Assembly: GCA_021835185.1 (NCBI GenBank)
Contig: JAKBQO010000056.1
Coordinates: 1-8,476 of the forward strand
From: Thermoplasmata archaeon
Lineage (GTDB): Archaea > Thermoplasmatota > Thermoplasmata > Thermoplasmatales > Thermoplasmataceae
Length of the DNA: 8,476 bases
Direction of reading: 5' to 3'
Positions 1 to 6,003 of this stretch are shown piece by piece; position 1 is the first letter of the stretch, and every line of letters begins with the position of its first letter. Both the position numbers and the translations under genes were made by a program. Under the pieces are notes generated by a model. It searched no databases. It saw only the letters and a list, made by a program, of their open reading frames with translations, and was not told the DNA's origin.

Positions 1-393
1 AGCAAAAACCAGGCTTGCCGTTCCATATCCCAGTGGTATGAATGGGTTAATTAAAGGCAGGGCAAGGTATTCATTCAACGGTGGTGCGGCACTTGTGGGA
101 ATATGTATTATTGTGAGCAAAATAGCTTCATATAAAAGCATTCCAAATGCCAGTAGACCACCAAAAACTACCAGTATAGTTGAAATTTTTCCTATGAATT
201 TTGCCGGAAGGCGTTTTGCAATAGAATCAAGAATTCCCGCATTTTTTGTAGATTTAATCATCAAAGCCGGACCAAGTGTGGAAAAATGTTTTGTTTTGTT
301 GATTTCCGGTGCCAGCGATATAATTATTATTGTCCAGGAAAGTACGATAAGTATTATCAGAAATATTTCATTATAACTCATTGATAAACTCAT
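1..393 (-). CDS. Site-2 protease family (M50) intramembrane zinc metalloprotease, N-terminal part, truncated by the window edge
   Basis: The minus-strand frame is open from the ATG at 391-393 (or the second ATG at 379-381) to the left edge, giving 127 residues from the second start. It has a hydrophobic N-terminal helix (about residues 5-23, FLIILIVLSWTIIIISL), a cytosolic basic stretch, a second hydrophobic helix (about 66-92) and then INPFIPLGYG at 111-120. That last motif is typical of archaeal site-2 proteases, where the catalytic HExxH helix follows directly. HExxH itself would lie just outside this window, so activity cannot be judged. Known family role: cleavage of membrane-anchored regulators or other transmembrane substrates within the bilayer. 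It lies 38 bases downstream of the marR stop on the same strand and may be co-transcribed. Neither start has a clear Shine-Dalgarno site. The family call is a motif recognition, fairly sure; the substrate is unknown. Confidence 0.72.
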   Translation of the reverse strand, partial: MSLSMSYNEIFLIILIVLSWTIIIISLAPEINKTKHFSTLGPALMIKSTKNAGILDSIAKRLPAKFIGKISTILVVFGGLLAFGMLLYEAILLTIIHIPTSAAPPLNEYLALPLINPFIPLGYGTASLVFA

Positions 394-431
394 AGTTAAA
401 CATTAATAATAATCTTTTTCCTGCCCTATTT

Positions 432-860
432 TCATGATTCAACATTTGCCTCTATTTTTTTAAGGAAATTCAATATATTATATTTTTCTTCATCGGTAAA
501 ATTTCTTAAGGTATAATCAATAAATTTCAGATGCAGCGTTTCGATTTTCTTAAAAAATGATTTCCCCCTTGGTGTGATATTTATATTGATGACTCTTCGA
601 TCGGTTTCGCTCCTTTCACGCCTTACATATGACAATTCCTCCAGTTTATCTATAACTCCAGTAATCCATCCCTGAGTTACCATATTTATATTTGCTAATT
701 CGATCATGGGAAGGGTTCCCCTTTCTGTTAAATTTTTCAGTATTCTGTATTCAACTGTGGATACACCCATTGAAATAAGATTCTTTTCTGAAGCCCTGTA
801 CCAGGTTTTCCAGGTTCTAAGGAATTCTTTCCAGACATCATAACCGCTGATTTTGTCCAT
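432..860 (-). CDS. MarR-family winged-helix transcriptional regulator
   Basis: The 142-residue protein has the normal length and layout of MarR regulators: an N-terminal dimerisation helix (1-30), a helix-turn-helix whose recognition helix is near residues 60-76 (MVTQGWITGVIDKLEE), a beta wing at about 79-95 containing the family hallmark SETDRR (84-89) followed by ITPRG (95-99), and a C-terminal dimerisation helix (100-140). Such proteins bind palindromic operators as dimers and usually respond to small ligands. There is no cysteine in the protein, so a cysteine-based redox switch is excluded. It is transcribed divergently from korAB and is followed on the same strand by the site-2 protease gene. 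A nested inverted repeat lies 35 bases upstream of its start, which would suit autoregulation. The ligand and regulon are unknown. The ATG at 858-860 is chosen because an in-frame start further upstream is blocked and the next methionine lies inside the DNA-binding domain. Confidence 0.9.
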   Translation of the reverse strand: MDKISGYDVWKEFLRTWKTWYRASEKNLISMGVSTVEYRILKNLTERGTLPMIELANINMVTQGWITGVIDKLEELSYVRRERSETDRRVININITPRGKSFFKKIETLHLKFIDYTLRNFTDEEKYNILNFLKKIEANVES

Positions 861-877
861 TTATATCATTAATCTAA

Positions 878-886
878 TAATATAAA
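878..886 (-). promoter_or_regulatory. Putative TATA box of marR
   Basis: On the minus strand this reads TTTATATTA, preceded by CC. It lies 18-26 bases before the marR ATG, slightly closer than the usual archaeal spacing (centre about -27). Either the transcript starts at or just inside the first codon, or a neighbouring AT-rich segment is the real box. Confidence 0.4.
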
Positions 887-894
887 GGTATTTT

Positions 895-932
895 ATGATT
901 TCTATATGCTAAATAATTAGCTATTAAATCAT
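895..932. promoter_or_regulatory. Nested inverted repeat, candidate MarR operator
   Basis: Two almost concentric dyads share this AT-rich 38-base stretch. The outer arms are ATGATTT (895-901) and AAATCAT (926-932), a perfect 7-base inverted repeat. The inner arms are GCTAA (908-912) and TTAGC (917-921) around a 4-base ATAA spacer. The centres differ by one base (913.5 and 914.5). The site lies between the divergent marR and korA genes, upstream of the marR TATA box. Size and symmetry suit a dimeric regulator, but AT-rich DNA gives dyads by chance and no binding evidence exists. Confidence 0.4.
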
Positions 933-1051
933 TTATTGTTAAATGTTTCTCTTCCATGGATCTGAATATTCAATGTATTTTATCCTTTTGCATTTTCAAA
1001 AATTTATTATTTTTCGACAAAAGACTAATTTTAATTTCCGTTTTCATAAAA

Positions 1052-1060
1052 AAATTTATA
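1052..1060 (+). promoter_or_regulatory. TATA box of korAB (leaderless transcript)
   Basis: AAATTTATA, preceded by an A-rich BRE-like stretch, is centred 28 bases before the ATG at 1084. That places the transcription start at or next to the start codon, the leaderless arrangement common in Thermoplasmatales. It decides the korA start and excludes the 47 open codons upstream. GGGG at 1079-1082 is too close to the ATG to act as a Shine-Dalgarno site. Confidence 0.72.
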
Positions 1061-1083
1061 CGGCACTTCTAAATAGCAGGGGC

Positions 1084-2832
1084 ATGGAGGAAATAATTGT
1101 AAGAATAGGAGGAGCAGCCGGAGATGGAGTGCAGTCCGCCGGTTTAACTTTGGAAAAAACATTTTCAAGAAGCGGCTTATATATTAGCACTTATAATTAC
1201 TATCAGAGCCTTATAAGAGGAGGAGAAGGCTGGTATCAGATAAGGGCTTCAGATGAAAAAGTTAAGAATCAGGGAAGCGGCTTAGATGTTCTTGTTGCCC
1301 TGAATGCTGATGCACTGGAAAGGCATACAAACAGAAATATAAATGAGGGTGGAGCATCTCCCCTTGCTGGAATAGCAATATATGACCCGGGAACCATAAA
1401 AAATTTTAAGAAATATGAAGAGGTAAAATACCGCCCTGTCCCATTTAGGGATATCGCACTGAAATATGATGCCAATCCATTATTGAAAAACACTGTGGCA
1501 CTTGGAGCTGTTATTGCATCTCTCGGACTTAATTTCAACGAATTTTCCGCTGTTATAGAAAAAGTATTCAACAAAAAGGGAAAACTTGTGGAATCCAATA
1601 TAAACGCAGCAAAGGAAGGGTATGAATACTATCTTCAGAATTATGGAGTGTACAGAAAACTCAAGAAATTTGACAGAAAATTATATACAATAGGAGGCGG
1701 AGATGCAGCTGCACTGGGCGCCATAAATGCAGGCATGCAGATGTATTTTGCATATCCAATGACCCCAGCATCCTCTTTTCTGCAGTTCATAGCCACACAT
1801 GGCAAAAAATATCATGTTTTCCTGAAGCTGACTGAGGATGAAATAAGTGCAATAAACGCAGCAATAGGTGCCAATTATGCTGGGGTAAGGGCCGCTACAG
1901 GGTCTTCCGGCGGAGGTTTTGCACTGATGACCGAGGGAGTTGGCCTTTCTGCAATGACCGAAGTACCACTGGTCATTTACGAAGCTCAGAGACCTGGGCC
2001 ATCAACTGGACTTCCAACAAAGACAGAACAGGGAGACCTTAATCAGATTTTAGGAGCAGGACAGGGAGATATGCCCAGGATAGTCCTGGCTCCAGGAACT
2101 GTTAAGGAGGCATTCGATCTCACAAAGGAGGCGTTCAATCTTGCAGAAAGATTCCAGCTTCCTGTATTTGTTGTTACTGATTTATATCTGGCTGAACACG
2201 ATGAAACTGTTGATTTCGACCTTTCATACAATATTGACAGGGGACTTCTGGCTAATGACAATGAACCGGATTACAAGAGATATGAATTCACTGAAAACGG
2301 AGTATCCAAGAGAGCATTCCCCGGCCAGCCCGGTTTAATGCACAATGAAGATTCAGATGAGCACAATGAATATGGTGCAGTAGTAAGCGACGCCATAACT
2401 GACCCAACACAGAGAAAGCTGTCCATGGAAAAGAGGATGAAAAAGCTTAATGCATATATAAAAGAATTGCCGCCCACGCCAACATACAGGATGGAGGATG
2501 CAGAGTATGTAATTATCCAGTGGGGATCAACTAAAGGTGCAGTGGAAGAAGCCATTGACTGCATGAGGAAGAATGGCACGAAAATCGGTGCAATAGAAAT
2601 AAATCATATATTTCCAATGAATCATGACATAGGAAAGTTGCTCGCCGGGAAAAAGAAAATAATAGTAGTTGAAAACAACTATTCAGGGCAACTGAATGGA
2701 CTTATAAGAAAGGAATTCCTTGTTGAAACCCAGTTCCTTGGAAAATATGACGGAGAAGCATTTTTCCCTGTGGATTTGGCTTTGGCAGTGGAAGAAATGA
2801 TATTTGGAAAGAAAATTAAAGTGGAGGAATAA
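1084..2832 (+). CDS. korA: 2-oxoacid:ferredoxin oxidoreductase, fused gamma-alpha subunit
   Basis: This is the large subunit (582 residues) of the archaeal two-subunit oxidoreductase, which converts a 2-oxoacid and CoA to acyl-CoA and CO2 with ferredoxin as electron acceptor in the cytoplasm. The gamma domain (1 to about 190) opens with GGAAGDGVQSAG at 9-20. The alpha domain begins near YTIGGGDAAALGAINAG (201-217) and carries YPMTP at 224-228, matching the YPITP motif of the Sulfolobus enzymes. TGSSGGGFALMTEG (272-285), RPGPSTGLPTKTEQGD (303-318) and a His-Asn-Glu-rich segment (420-430) follow. The start at 1084 is preferred over an ATG 47 codons upstream because the TATA box at 1052-1060 fits it and homologues begin at the gamma domain. 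korB follows after 2 bases. Substrate (pyruvate, 2-oxoglutarate or broad) cannot be told from sequence alone, so the symbol is by convention. Confidence 0.93.
   Translation: MEEIIVRIGGAAGDGVQSAGLTLEKTFSRSGLYISTYNYYQSLIRGGEGWYQIRASDEKVKNQGSGLDVLVALNADALERHTNRNINEGGASPLAGIAIYDPGTIKNFKKYEEVKYRPVPFRDIALKYDANPLLKNTVALGAVIASLGLNFNEFSAVIEKVFNKKGKLVESNINAAKEGYEYYLQNYGVYRKLKKFDRKLYTIGGGDAAALGAINAGMQMYFAYPMTPASSFLQFIATHGKKYHVFLKLTEDEISAINAAIGANYAGVRAATGSSGGGFALMTEGVGLSAMTEVPLVIYEAQRPGPSTGLPTKTEQGDLNQILGAGQGDMPRIVLAPGTVKEAFDLTKEAFNLAERFQLPVFVVTDLYLAEHDETVDFDLSYNIDRGLLANDNEPDYKRYEFTENGVSKRAFPGQPGLMHNEDSDEHNEYGAVVSDAITDPTQRKLSMEKRMKKLNAYIKELPPTPTYRMEDAEYVIIQWGSTKGAVEEAIDCMRKNGTKIGAIEINHIFPMNHDIGKLLAGKKKIIVVENNYSGQLNGLIRKEFLVETQFLGKYDGEAFFPVDLALAVEEMIFGKKIKVEE
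2823..2827 (+). promoter_or_regulatory. Shine-Dalgarno site of korB
   Basis: GGAGG inside the last codons of korA lies 7 bases before the korB ATG. It indicates that the second cistron uses ribosome binding and probably translational coupling, unlike the leaderless first cistron. Confidence 0.8.
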
Positions 2833-2834
2833 AA

Positions 2835-3692
2835 ATGATACCTGTAAGTGAATATAAAGGGAAAGTAGTTCCTGACTGGTGCCCGGGCTGCGGGAATTTT
2901 TCGCAGTTGAGGGCAATTACAATGGCCCTGTCTGAACTTGACATAAAACCCGAAAATACTGTGATTTCATCGGGAATAGGATGTTCCAGTAATATGCCTG
3001 AATACATCGGCACATATGGATTTCATGGGCTGCACGGAAGATCACTTCCTGTTGCTGAGGGCATAAAATGGGCAAACAAAAAATTGACTGTTATAGCCTA
3101 TGGTGGAGATGGTGACGGTTTCTTTGAGGGAACACAGCATTTCTATCATACGGCCAAAAGAAACGTGGATATGACTTATATGGTATCTGATAACCAGGTC
3201 TTCGGATTGACTACTGGCCAGGCCTCACCTACAACGCCAATAGGAAGAATCACCAAAAGCACACCTGATGGAAATATTGAACCACCTTTCAATCCTCTGC
3301 ATTATGCTTTGACAGCTGGCGCAACATTTGTGGCAAGGGGACTCTCTGGCGATATAAAACAGCTGACGGAGATATTAAAAGCAGCCATACAGCATAAGGG
3401 TTTTTCATTCATAGATGTGTTTAGTCCATGTGTTACATATAACAAGATAGAAGGTTATGATTTCTTCAGGAAAAACACATATGAACTGAAGGACAACAAT
3501 AGAAAGGATTTCTTTGAGGCATTTAAACATGCATCTGAATGGGGAGATGAACCACATTCCATACCCATAGGCATATTATATGATGTTGATGCGCCTGTTT
3601 ATGAAGATGCAGATGAAACACTATCAGCATACAACCTGAGAGATACAGCACCCTATAAATTAACAGAATCTGATCTGGAAGAATTTTATTAA
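2835..3692 (+). CDS. korB: 2-oxoacid:ferredoxin oxidoreductase, beta subunit (thiamine diphosphate and 4Fe-4S binding)
   Basis: The 285-residue protein is the catalytic partner of the upstream gamma-alpha subunit. WCPGCGNF (15-22) supplies Cys16 and Cys19, GIGCSS gives Cys50, and SPCVTYN gives Cys199. These four match the ligands of the single 4Fe-4S cluster in two-subunit archaeal oxidoreductases. HGLHGR (64-69) is a conserved active-site segment. GGDGDGFF (90-97) with SDNQVFG (118-124) forms the thiamine diphosphate/Mg motif (GDG...N, Asn120). Length agrees with the family's roughly 280-305 residues. No ferredoxin-like delta subunit or second cluster domain is present here, so electrons should pass from the single cluster directly to soluble ferredoxin. 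The gene starts 2 bases after the korA stop with a strong GGAGG site. It is intact and looks functional. Confidence 0.94.
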   Translation: MIPVSEYKGKVVPDWCPGCGNFSQLRAITMALSELDIKPENTVISSGIGCSSNMPEYIGTYGFHGLHGRSLPVAEGIKWANKKLTVIAYGGDGDGFFEGTQHFYHTAKRNVDMTYMVSDNQVFGLTTGQASPTTPIGRITKSTPDGNIEPPFNPLHYALTAGATFVARGLSGDIKQLTEILKAAIQHKGFSFIDVFSPCVTYNKIEGYDFFRKNTYELKDNNRKDFFEAFKHASEWGDEPHSIPIGILYDVDAPVYEDADETLSAYNLRDTAPYKLTESDLEEFY

Positions 3693-3697
3693 GATCT

Positions 3698-3714
3698 GTT
3701 TTTTCGTTATTTTA
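3698..3714 (+). terminator. Oligo-T terminator after korAB
   Basis: Six T residues (3699-3704) followed by CGTTATTTTATT begin 7 bases after the korB stop. There is no clear stem, which is normal for archaeal intrinsic termination on a T tract. Confidence 0.55.
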
Positions 3715-3750
3715 TTAATTTTAAAATATAAATTTAATTTTAATCAATAT

Positions 3751-3757
3751 TTTTATA
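3751..3757 (+). promoter_or_regulatory. TATA box of the 48-residue protein gene
   Basis: TTTTATA in very AT-rich DNA lies 21-27 bases before the ATG at 3778. Spacing suits a leaderless or almost leaderless transcript, and no Shine-Dalgarno site is visible. It suggests that this small gene is transcribed separately from korAB. Confidence 0.5.
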
Positions 3758-3777
3758 CAATGTTAATATCATAAATA

Positions 3778-3924
3778 ATGGGGCTTGGAAAAAGAGATTT
3801 AAATAGAAAGAAAAAAAGTATTGAGATGAAAATTGAGGAACTTGAGCAGAAAGCAAGAAAAAATCCTATGGATAAATCCATTCAGACTGAAATAAACGAC
3901 TTAAAGAAAAAACTTGATAAATAA
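3778..3924 (+). CDS. Small lysine-rich, probably helical protein of unknown function (48 aa)
   Basis: The reading frame begins MGLGKRDLNRKKK and ends KKKLDK before TAA, for 48 residues. After a basic N-terminus it alternates charged and hydrophobic residues (IEMKIEELEQKARKN, then IQTEINDLKKKLDK), so two short amphipathic helices or a helical hairpin, split near Asn29-Pro30, are likely. It has no cysteine, no aromatic residue and no membrane segment. A TATA box at about -24 and the position between a T-tract terminator and a convergent operon support a real gene, although it is short. I do not recognise the family. The charge pattern would suit nucleic acid or protein binding, but that is only a guess. 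Composition is biased to AAA/GAA, which also makes chance ORFs more likely. Confidence 0.6.
   Translation: MGLGKRDLNRKKKSIEMKIEELEQKARKNPMDKSIQTEINDLKKKLDK
3907..3912 (-). terminator. Possible terminator of the minus-strand operon
   Basis: On the minus strand this is a run of six T within CAAGTTTTTTCTTT, about 60 bases past the stop of the last operon gene. It lies inside the end of the convergent small gene. It is the first clear T tract downstream, but sequence alone cannot show that it terminates. Confidence 0.35.
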
Positions 3925-3969
3925 TATCTCCTGTAGATAATGTAACTGGGAAAATTAAGAATTTTGAAA

Positions 3970-4233
3970 CTAGTAGGGGGGCATTGGCTTAAGAACCGTA
4001 CCCTCGTCATTCACGAGTGTTTTGTATTTTTTTGGATTTATTTCCACATATCTCACTTCCTTTTGTTCTTTTTTCCTTAGAATCCTTTCGATTGAATCCT
4101 GATTTTCGTTCGCATTCTTGCACACTTCAGCTATTTCTTCAGCGGTTAGTTCTCTGTCAGTATCATCAATATAACGGATCCTAATCTCTTTTATTTCATT
4201 ACATCTGTACATACTTGCTAAAAGAAAATACAT
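3970..4233 (-). CDS. Conserved-looking hypothetical protein, last gene of the operon (87 aa)
   Basis: I do not recognise this family. The 87 residues are soluble and strongly charged: a short hydrophobic start (MYFLLASM), a probable beta strand EIRIRYIDD (15-23), a helical acidic stretch LTAEEIAEVCKNANEN (29-44), a basic helix SIERILRKKEQKEVR (47-61), a strand and a C-terminal VLKPMPPY. No metal-binding cysteine pattern or catalytic motif is visible. The ATG at 4231-4233 overlaps the stop of the upstream kinase gene by one base (TAATG), which favours translational coupling and this start. Methionine 8 (4210-4212) is an alternative and would remove the short hydrophobic stretch. Neither has a Shine-Dalgarno site. 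Operon position suggests a link to tRNA or ribosome processing, but that is inference from neighbours only. Confidence 0.7.
   Translation of the reverse strand: MYFLLASMYRCNEIKEIRIRYIDDTDRELTAEEIAEVCKNANENQDSIERILRKKEQKEVRYVEINPKKYKTLVNDEGTVLKPMPPY
4027..4033 (+). terminator. Possible terminator for the plus-strand small gene
   Basis: Seven T residues on the plus strand lie about 100 bases after the stop of the 48-residue gene and inside the convergent 87-residue gene. No T tract occurs in the 45-base gap between the genes, so read-through to here is plausible. Confidence 0.25.
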
Positions 4234-4685
4234 TAATTAACTTTCTTATGAAGCAGTAATATTATATTCAGAACATCCTTGAAGACCTCATCTATGCTTC
4301 TTGAATCTTCTTTTATAATAAATATGTGATTTCTGGGGAGTCTATCAACCGCCTCATAATAAACTATTCCGGATCGCTGGGCATCGATATTTTCATCTAT
4401 CTTGGACTGTATATATCCCCTTGATGCCATTCTCTCCCTTAATCTGTTTTCATCATCCTCCAGAATAATGACATACTGGCAATCCAGCAAATGTGAGTAA
4501 TGTGATTCTACCACATCACAGTTTATATGCTGACTTATCAGGATATCAACATCCACGGTATCACCTTTAATTGCCCCGTATTCACCGGCAATTTTGTTTA
4601 ATCCGGTGCATTTGATTCCATAATCATTGAGCATTTTGCAAATTGTTGTTTTTCCCGTTCCAGGAATTCCTGTTATGCATATCAT
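4233..4685 (-). CDS. Fap7/AK6-type adenylate kinase, probable ribosome-assembly NTPase
   Basis: From the chosen ATG the protein is 150 residues. MICITGIPGTGKTT puts a Walker A loop at 6-14. GLN (28-30), VDVDIL (44-49), VVESHYSHLL (58-67) and LRERMASRGY (82-91) are in the order found in archaeal AK6/Fap7 proteins; the usual form of the fourth block is VVEGHLSH, so Ser replaces Gly here. Family knowledge: these proteins interconvert ATP, AMP and ADP or act as ATPases, and bind ribosomal protein uS11 during late small-subunit rRNA maturation. A longer open frame reaches a TTG at 4733 inside tiaS. It is rejected because the ATG at 4683-4685 leaves a normal N-terminus directly before the P-loop, sits one base after the tiaS stop, and has GGAG 9 bases upstream. 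The stop overlaps the next gene by one base. Confidence 0.88.
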   Translation of the reverse strand: MICITGIPGTGKTTICKMLNDYGIKCTGLNKIAGEYGAIKGDTVDVDILISQHINCDVVESHYSHLLDCQYVIILEDDENRLRERMASRGYIQSKIDENIDAQRSGIVYYEAVDRLPRNHIFIIKEDSRSIDEVFKDVLNIILLLHKKVN

Positions 4686-4686
4686 T

Positions 4687-6003
4687 TTATGAGGCTCCGC
4701 TGATTTGTGGCTGACCTGAAAAATATGAAGCAAGTTTCAGTGGCATGGAAACATGGCGCCTTGCGATAACAGGCACCTCGTAGAACTTTTCCTCTATATC
4801 TCTGTCTATCTCAAAAAATGCCGGGTTTTTATATCTTTTTCTGCATACTGGGCAGCGGTAATCCATCTGGCCCTTGGACTTCGTTTTTGCATGGCACTCC
4901 GGGCATATTGGCGGGTCCTTTCTGTAAAGTTTCGCCTTTTTGATAACTCTGATTTTTTCCAGTTTTATTGTCCCATTCATATATGACCCAAATGCATTTA
5001 CAATATCTCCTGGTATAAGTGAATTTACAACATTCCTGAATTCTTTTGTGGGTTCAAATGCGGCCAGTTCCATTTCCATATTTTTATATTTAATGGCAAC
5101 AAAGCTGTGGCCACCCTTTATGGTATATGGATTTCCTGAAATTATCCCAGTTATGGAGTATGATCCCATATTGGAGAGATAATCCGGTTCAGGTATTATG
5201 TGGTCATCAGTACCCTGGTTTGTTCTGTATATAACATATCCCTGATCATCGATTTTATGCTCCATTTGTATTCTATCGTAAATAGACACAAGGTCAGATT
5301 TACCCATCCCTCTGATTCCGAATACAACAGGGGTTTTCGGTTTGGGGAATATGGCAGGATACCTGTTTTTAATATCTATATTATTGAAAGTTGACTGATA
5401 ATTCTCTGGAACTAGAGATATTTCCATTTTCTCTCCATTGCTAATGTCCCCATAGTGAGGATATTTGTAATCAAGCAATTCATATGTGTATTTTTCTCCT
5501 GGCCATGCAAGAGAGGCAGATGATCCTATAATTCCACGCCCCGTTCCGATCTTCCTGTACAGTGCCCTGCCAGTCAGGTATTCTTCTATGAAATCAATTC
5601 CTATATCTTCCTGAAGGGCCTTTTCATAAAGAGCTTTATGGAACCTATTTTCAGAGATTACTATTCCTGGATTGGTTTTATCATTGTCCCTTACGTAGAA
5701 ATCCTCGACAATTGATGAAATAAATTCCATAAGTTCATTTTTTTCAGGTTCCTCAAGGATTTTTTCATAGGAATAGACATATTTTCCATTTGTTTTCCCA
5801 ATTATGGATTTCTTTCCTGTACCTTTTCCCAGATTAATGTTCAGTGCACCATTTCCACGTGTCTTATACCCTATATTGGGGTTAAGCCTTACAAGTTCAG
5901 GGTCTCCTATAACATCATACTTTGACCTTGAAATTATCTCATAGATTAGATAAGTGGTACACATCCTGTCCTGGCTGTCTGTATCATCTATGGCCACATG
6001 CAT
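4687..6003 (-). CDS. tiaS: tRNA(Ile2) 2-agmatinylcytidine synthetase TiaS
   Basis: TiaS uses ATP and agmatine to convert cytidine-34 of tRNA-Ile2 (anticodon CAU) to agmatidine, so that it reads AUA instead of AUG. The 438 residues show the family order. An N-terminal kinase domain starts with AIDDTDS (4-10) and MCTTYL (14-19). Further conserved blocks are GYKTRGNGALN (45-55), GTGRGIIGSSASLAW (153-167) and RTNQGTDDH (260-268). An OB-fold region follows (about 280-355), then a C-terminal zinc ribbon with Cys367, Cys370, Cys384 and Cys387 and a basic tail. The length is normal for the family and the frame is intact. The start overlaps the uppS stop by one base (TAATG) and has a strong AGGAGGT site inside uppS. 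ATA is frequent in genes of this window, so this enzyme should be essential for decoding. Confidence 0.96.
   Translation of the reverse strand: MHVAIDDTDSQDRMCTTYLIYEIISRSKYDVIGDPELVRLNPNIGYKTRGNGALNINLGKGTGKKSIIGKTNGKYVYSYEKILEEPEKNELMEFISSIVEDFYVRDNDKTNPGIVISENRFHKALYEKALQEDIGIDFIEEYLTGRALYRKIGTGRGIIGSSASLAWPGEKYTYELLDYKYPHYGDISNGEKMEISLVPENYQSTFNNIDIKNRYPAIFPKPKTPVVFGIRGMGKSDLVSIYDRIQMEHKIDDQGYVIYRTNQGTDDHIIPEPDYLSNMGSYSITGIISGNPYTIKGGHSFVAIKYKNMEMELAAFEPTKEFRNVVNSLIPGDIVNAFGSYMNGTIKLEKIRVIKKAKLYRKDPPICPECHAKTKSKGQMDYRCPVCRKRYKNPAFFEIDRDIEEKFYEVPVIARRHVSMPLKLASYFSGQPQISGAS
4695..4698 (-). promoter_or_regulatory. Shine-Dalgarno site of the Fap7-like gene
   Basis: GGAG on the minus strand, inside the last codons of tiaS, lies 9 bases before the ATG at 4685. 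It supports that start over the upstream TTG at 4733. Confidence 0.5.

Noticed and set aside
38..376. Plus-strand open frame of 112 codons at the left edge
   Set aside because: It is antisense to the site-2 protease, whose minus-strand frame shows membrane helices and the INPFIPLGYG motif; the plus-strand translation has no recognisable feature.
371..403. Ten-codon minus-strand mini-ORF (MFNYEFINEL) overlapping the protease start
   Set aside because: Too short to support as a leader peptide; it could regulate the protease, but there is no ribosome-binding site or other evidence.
861..1083. Possible small RNA or tRNA between marR and korA
   Set aside because: No cloverleaf, C/D-box or K-turn pattern was found; the region is explained by promoters and the dyad.
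1269..1598. Minus-strand open frame within korA
   Set aside because: It is antisense to the conserved gamma domain and shows no motif; other long frames opposite korA, tiaS, uppS, trm5 and hel308 (for example 2043-2261, 2271-2579, 4753-4986, 6956-7303, 7505-7870) were rejected for the same reason.
3693..3777. AT-rich repeats after korB, such as the ATTTTAAAAT palindrome
   Set aside because: The stretch is almost pure A and T, where such palindromes are expected by chance; it is better explained by a terminator and a promoter.
4686..4733. Sixteen-codon N-terminal extension of the Fap7-like kinase from a TTG
   Set aside because: It lies inside the 3' end of tiaS, uses a weak start codon, and would put extra residues before the P-loop; the ATG at 4685 has a GGAG site and normal family length.
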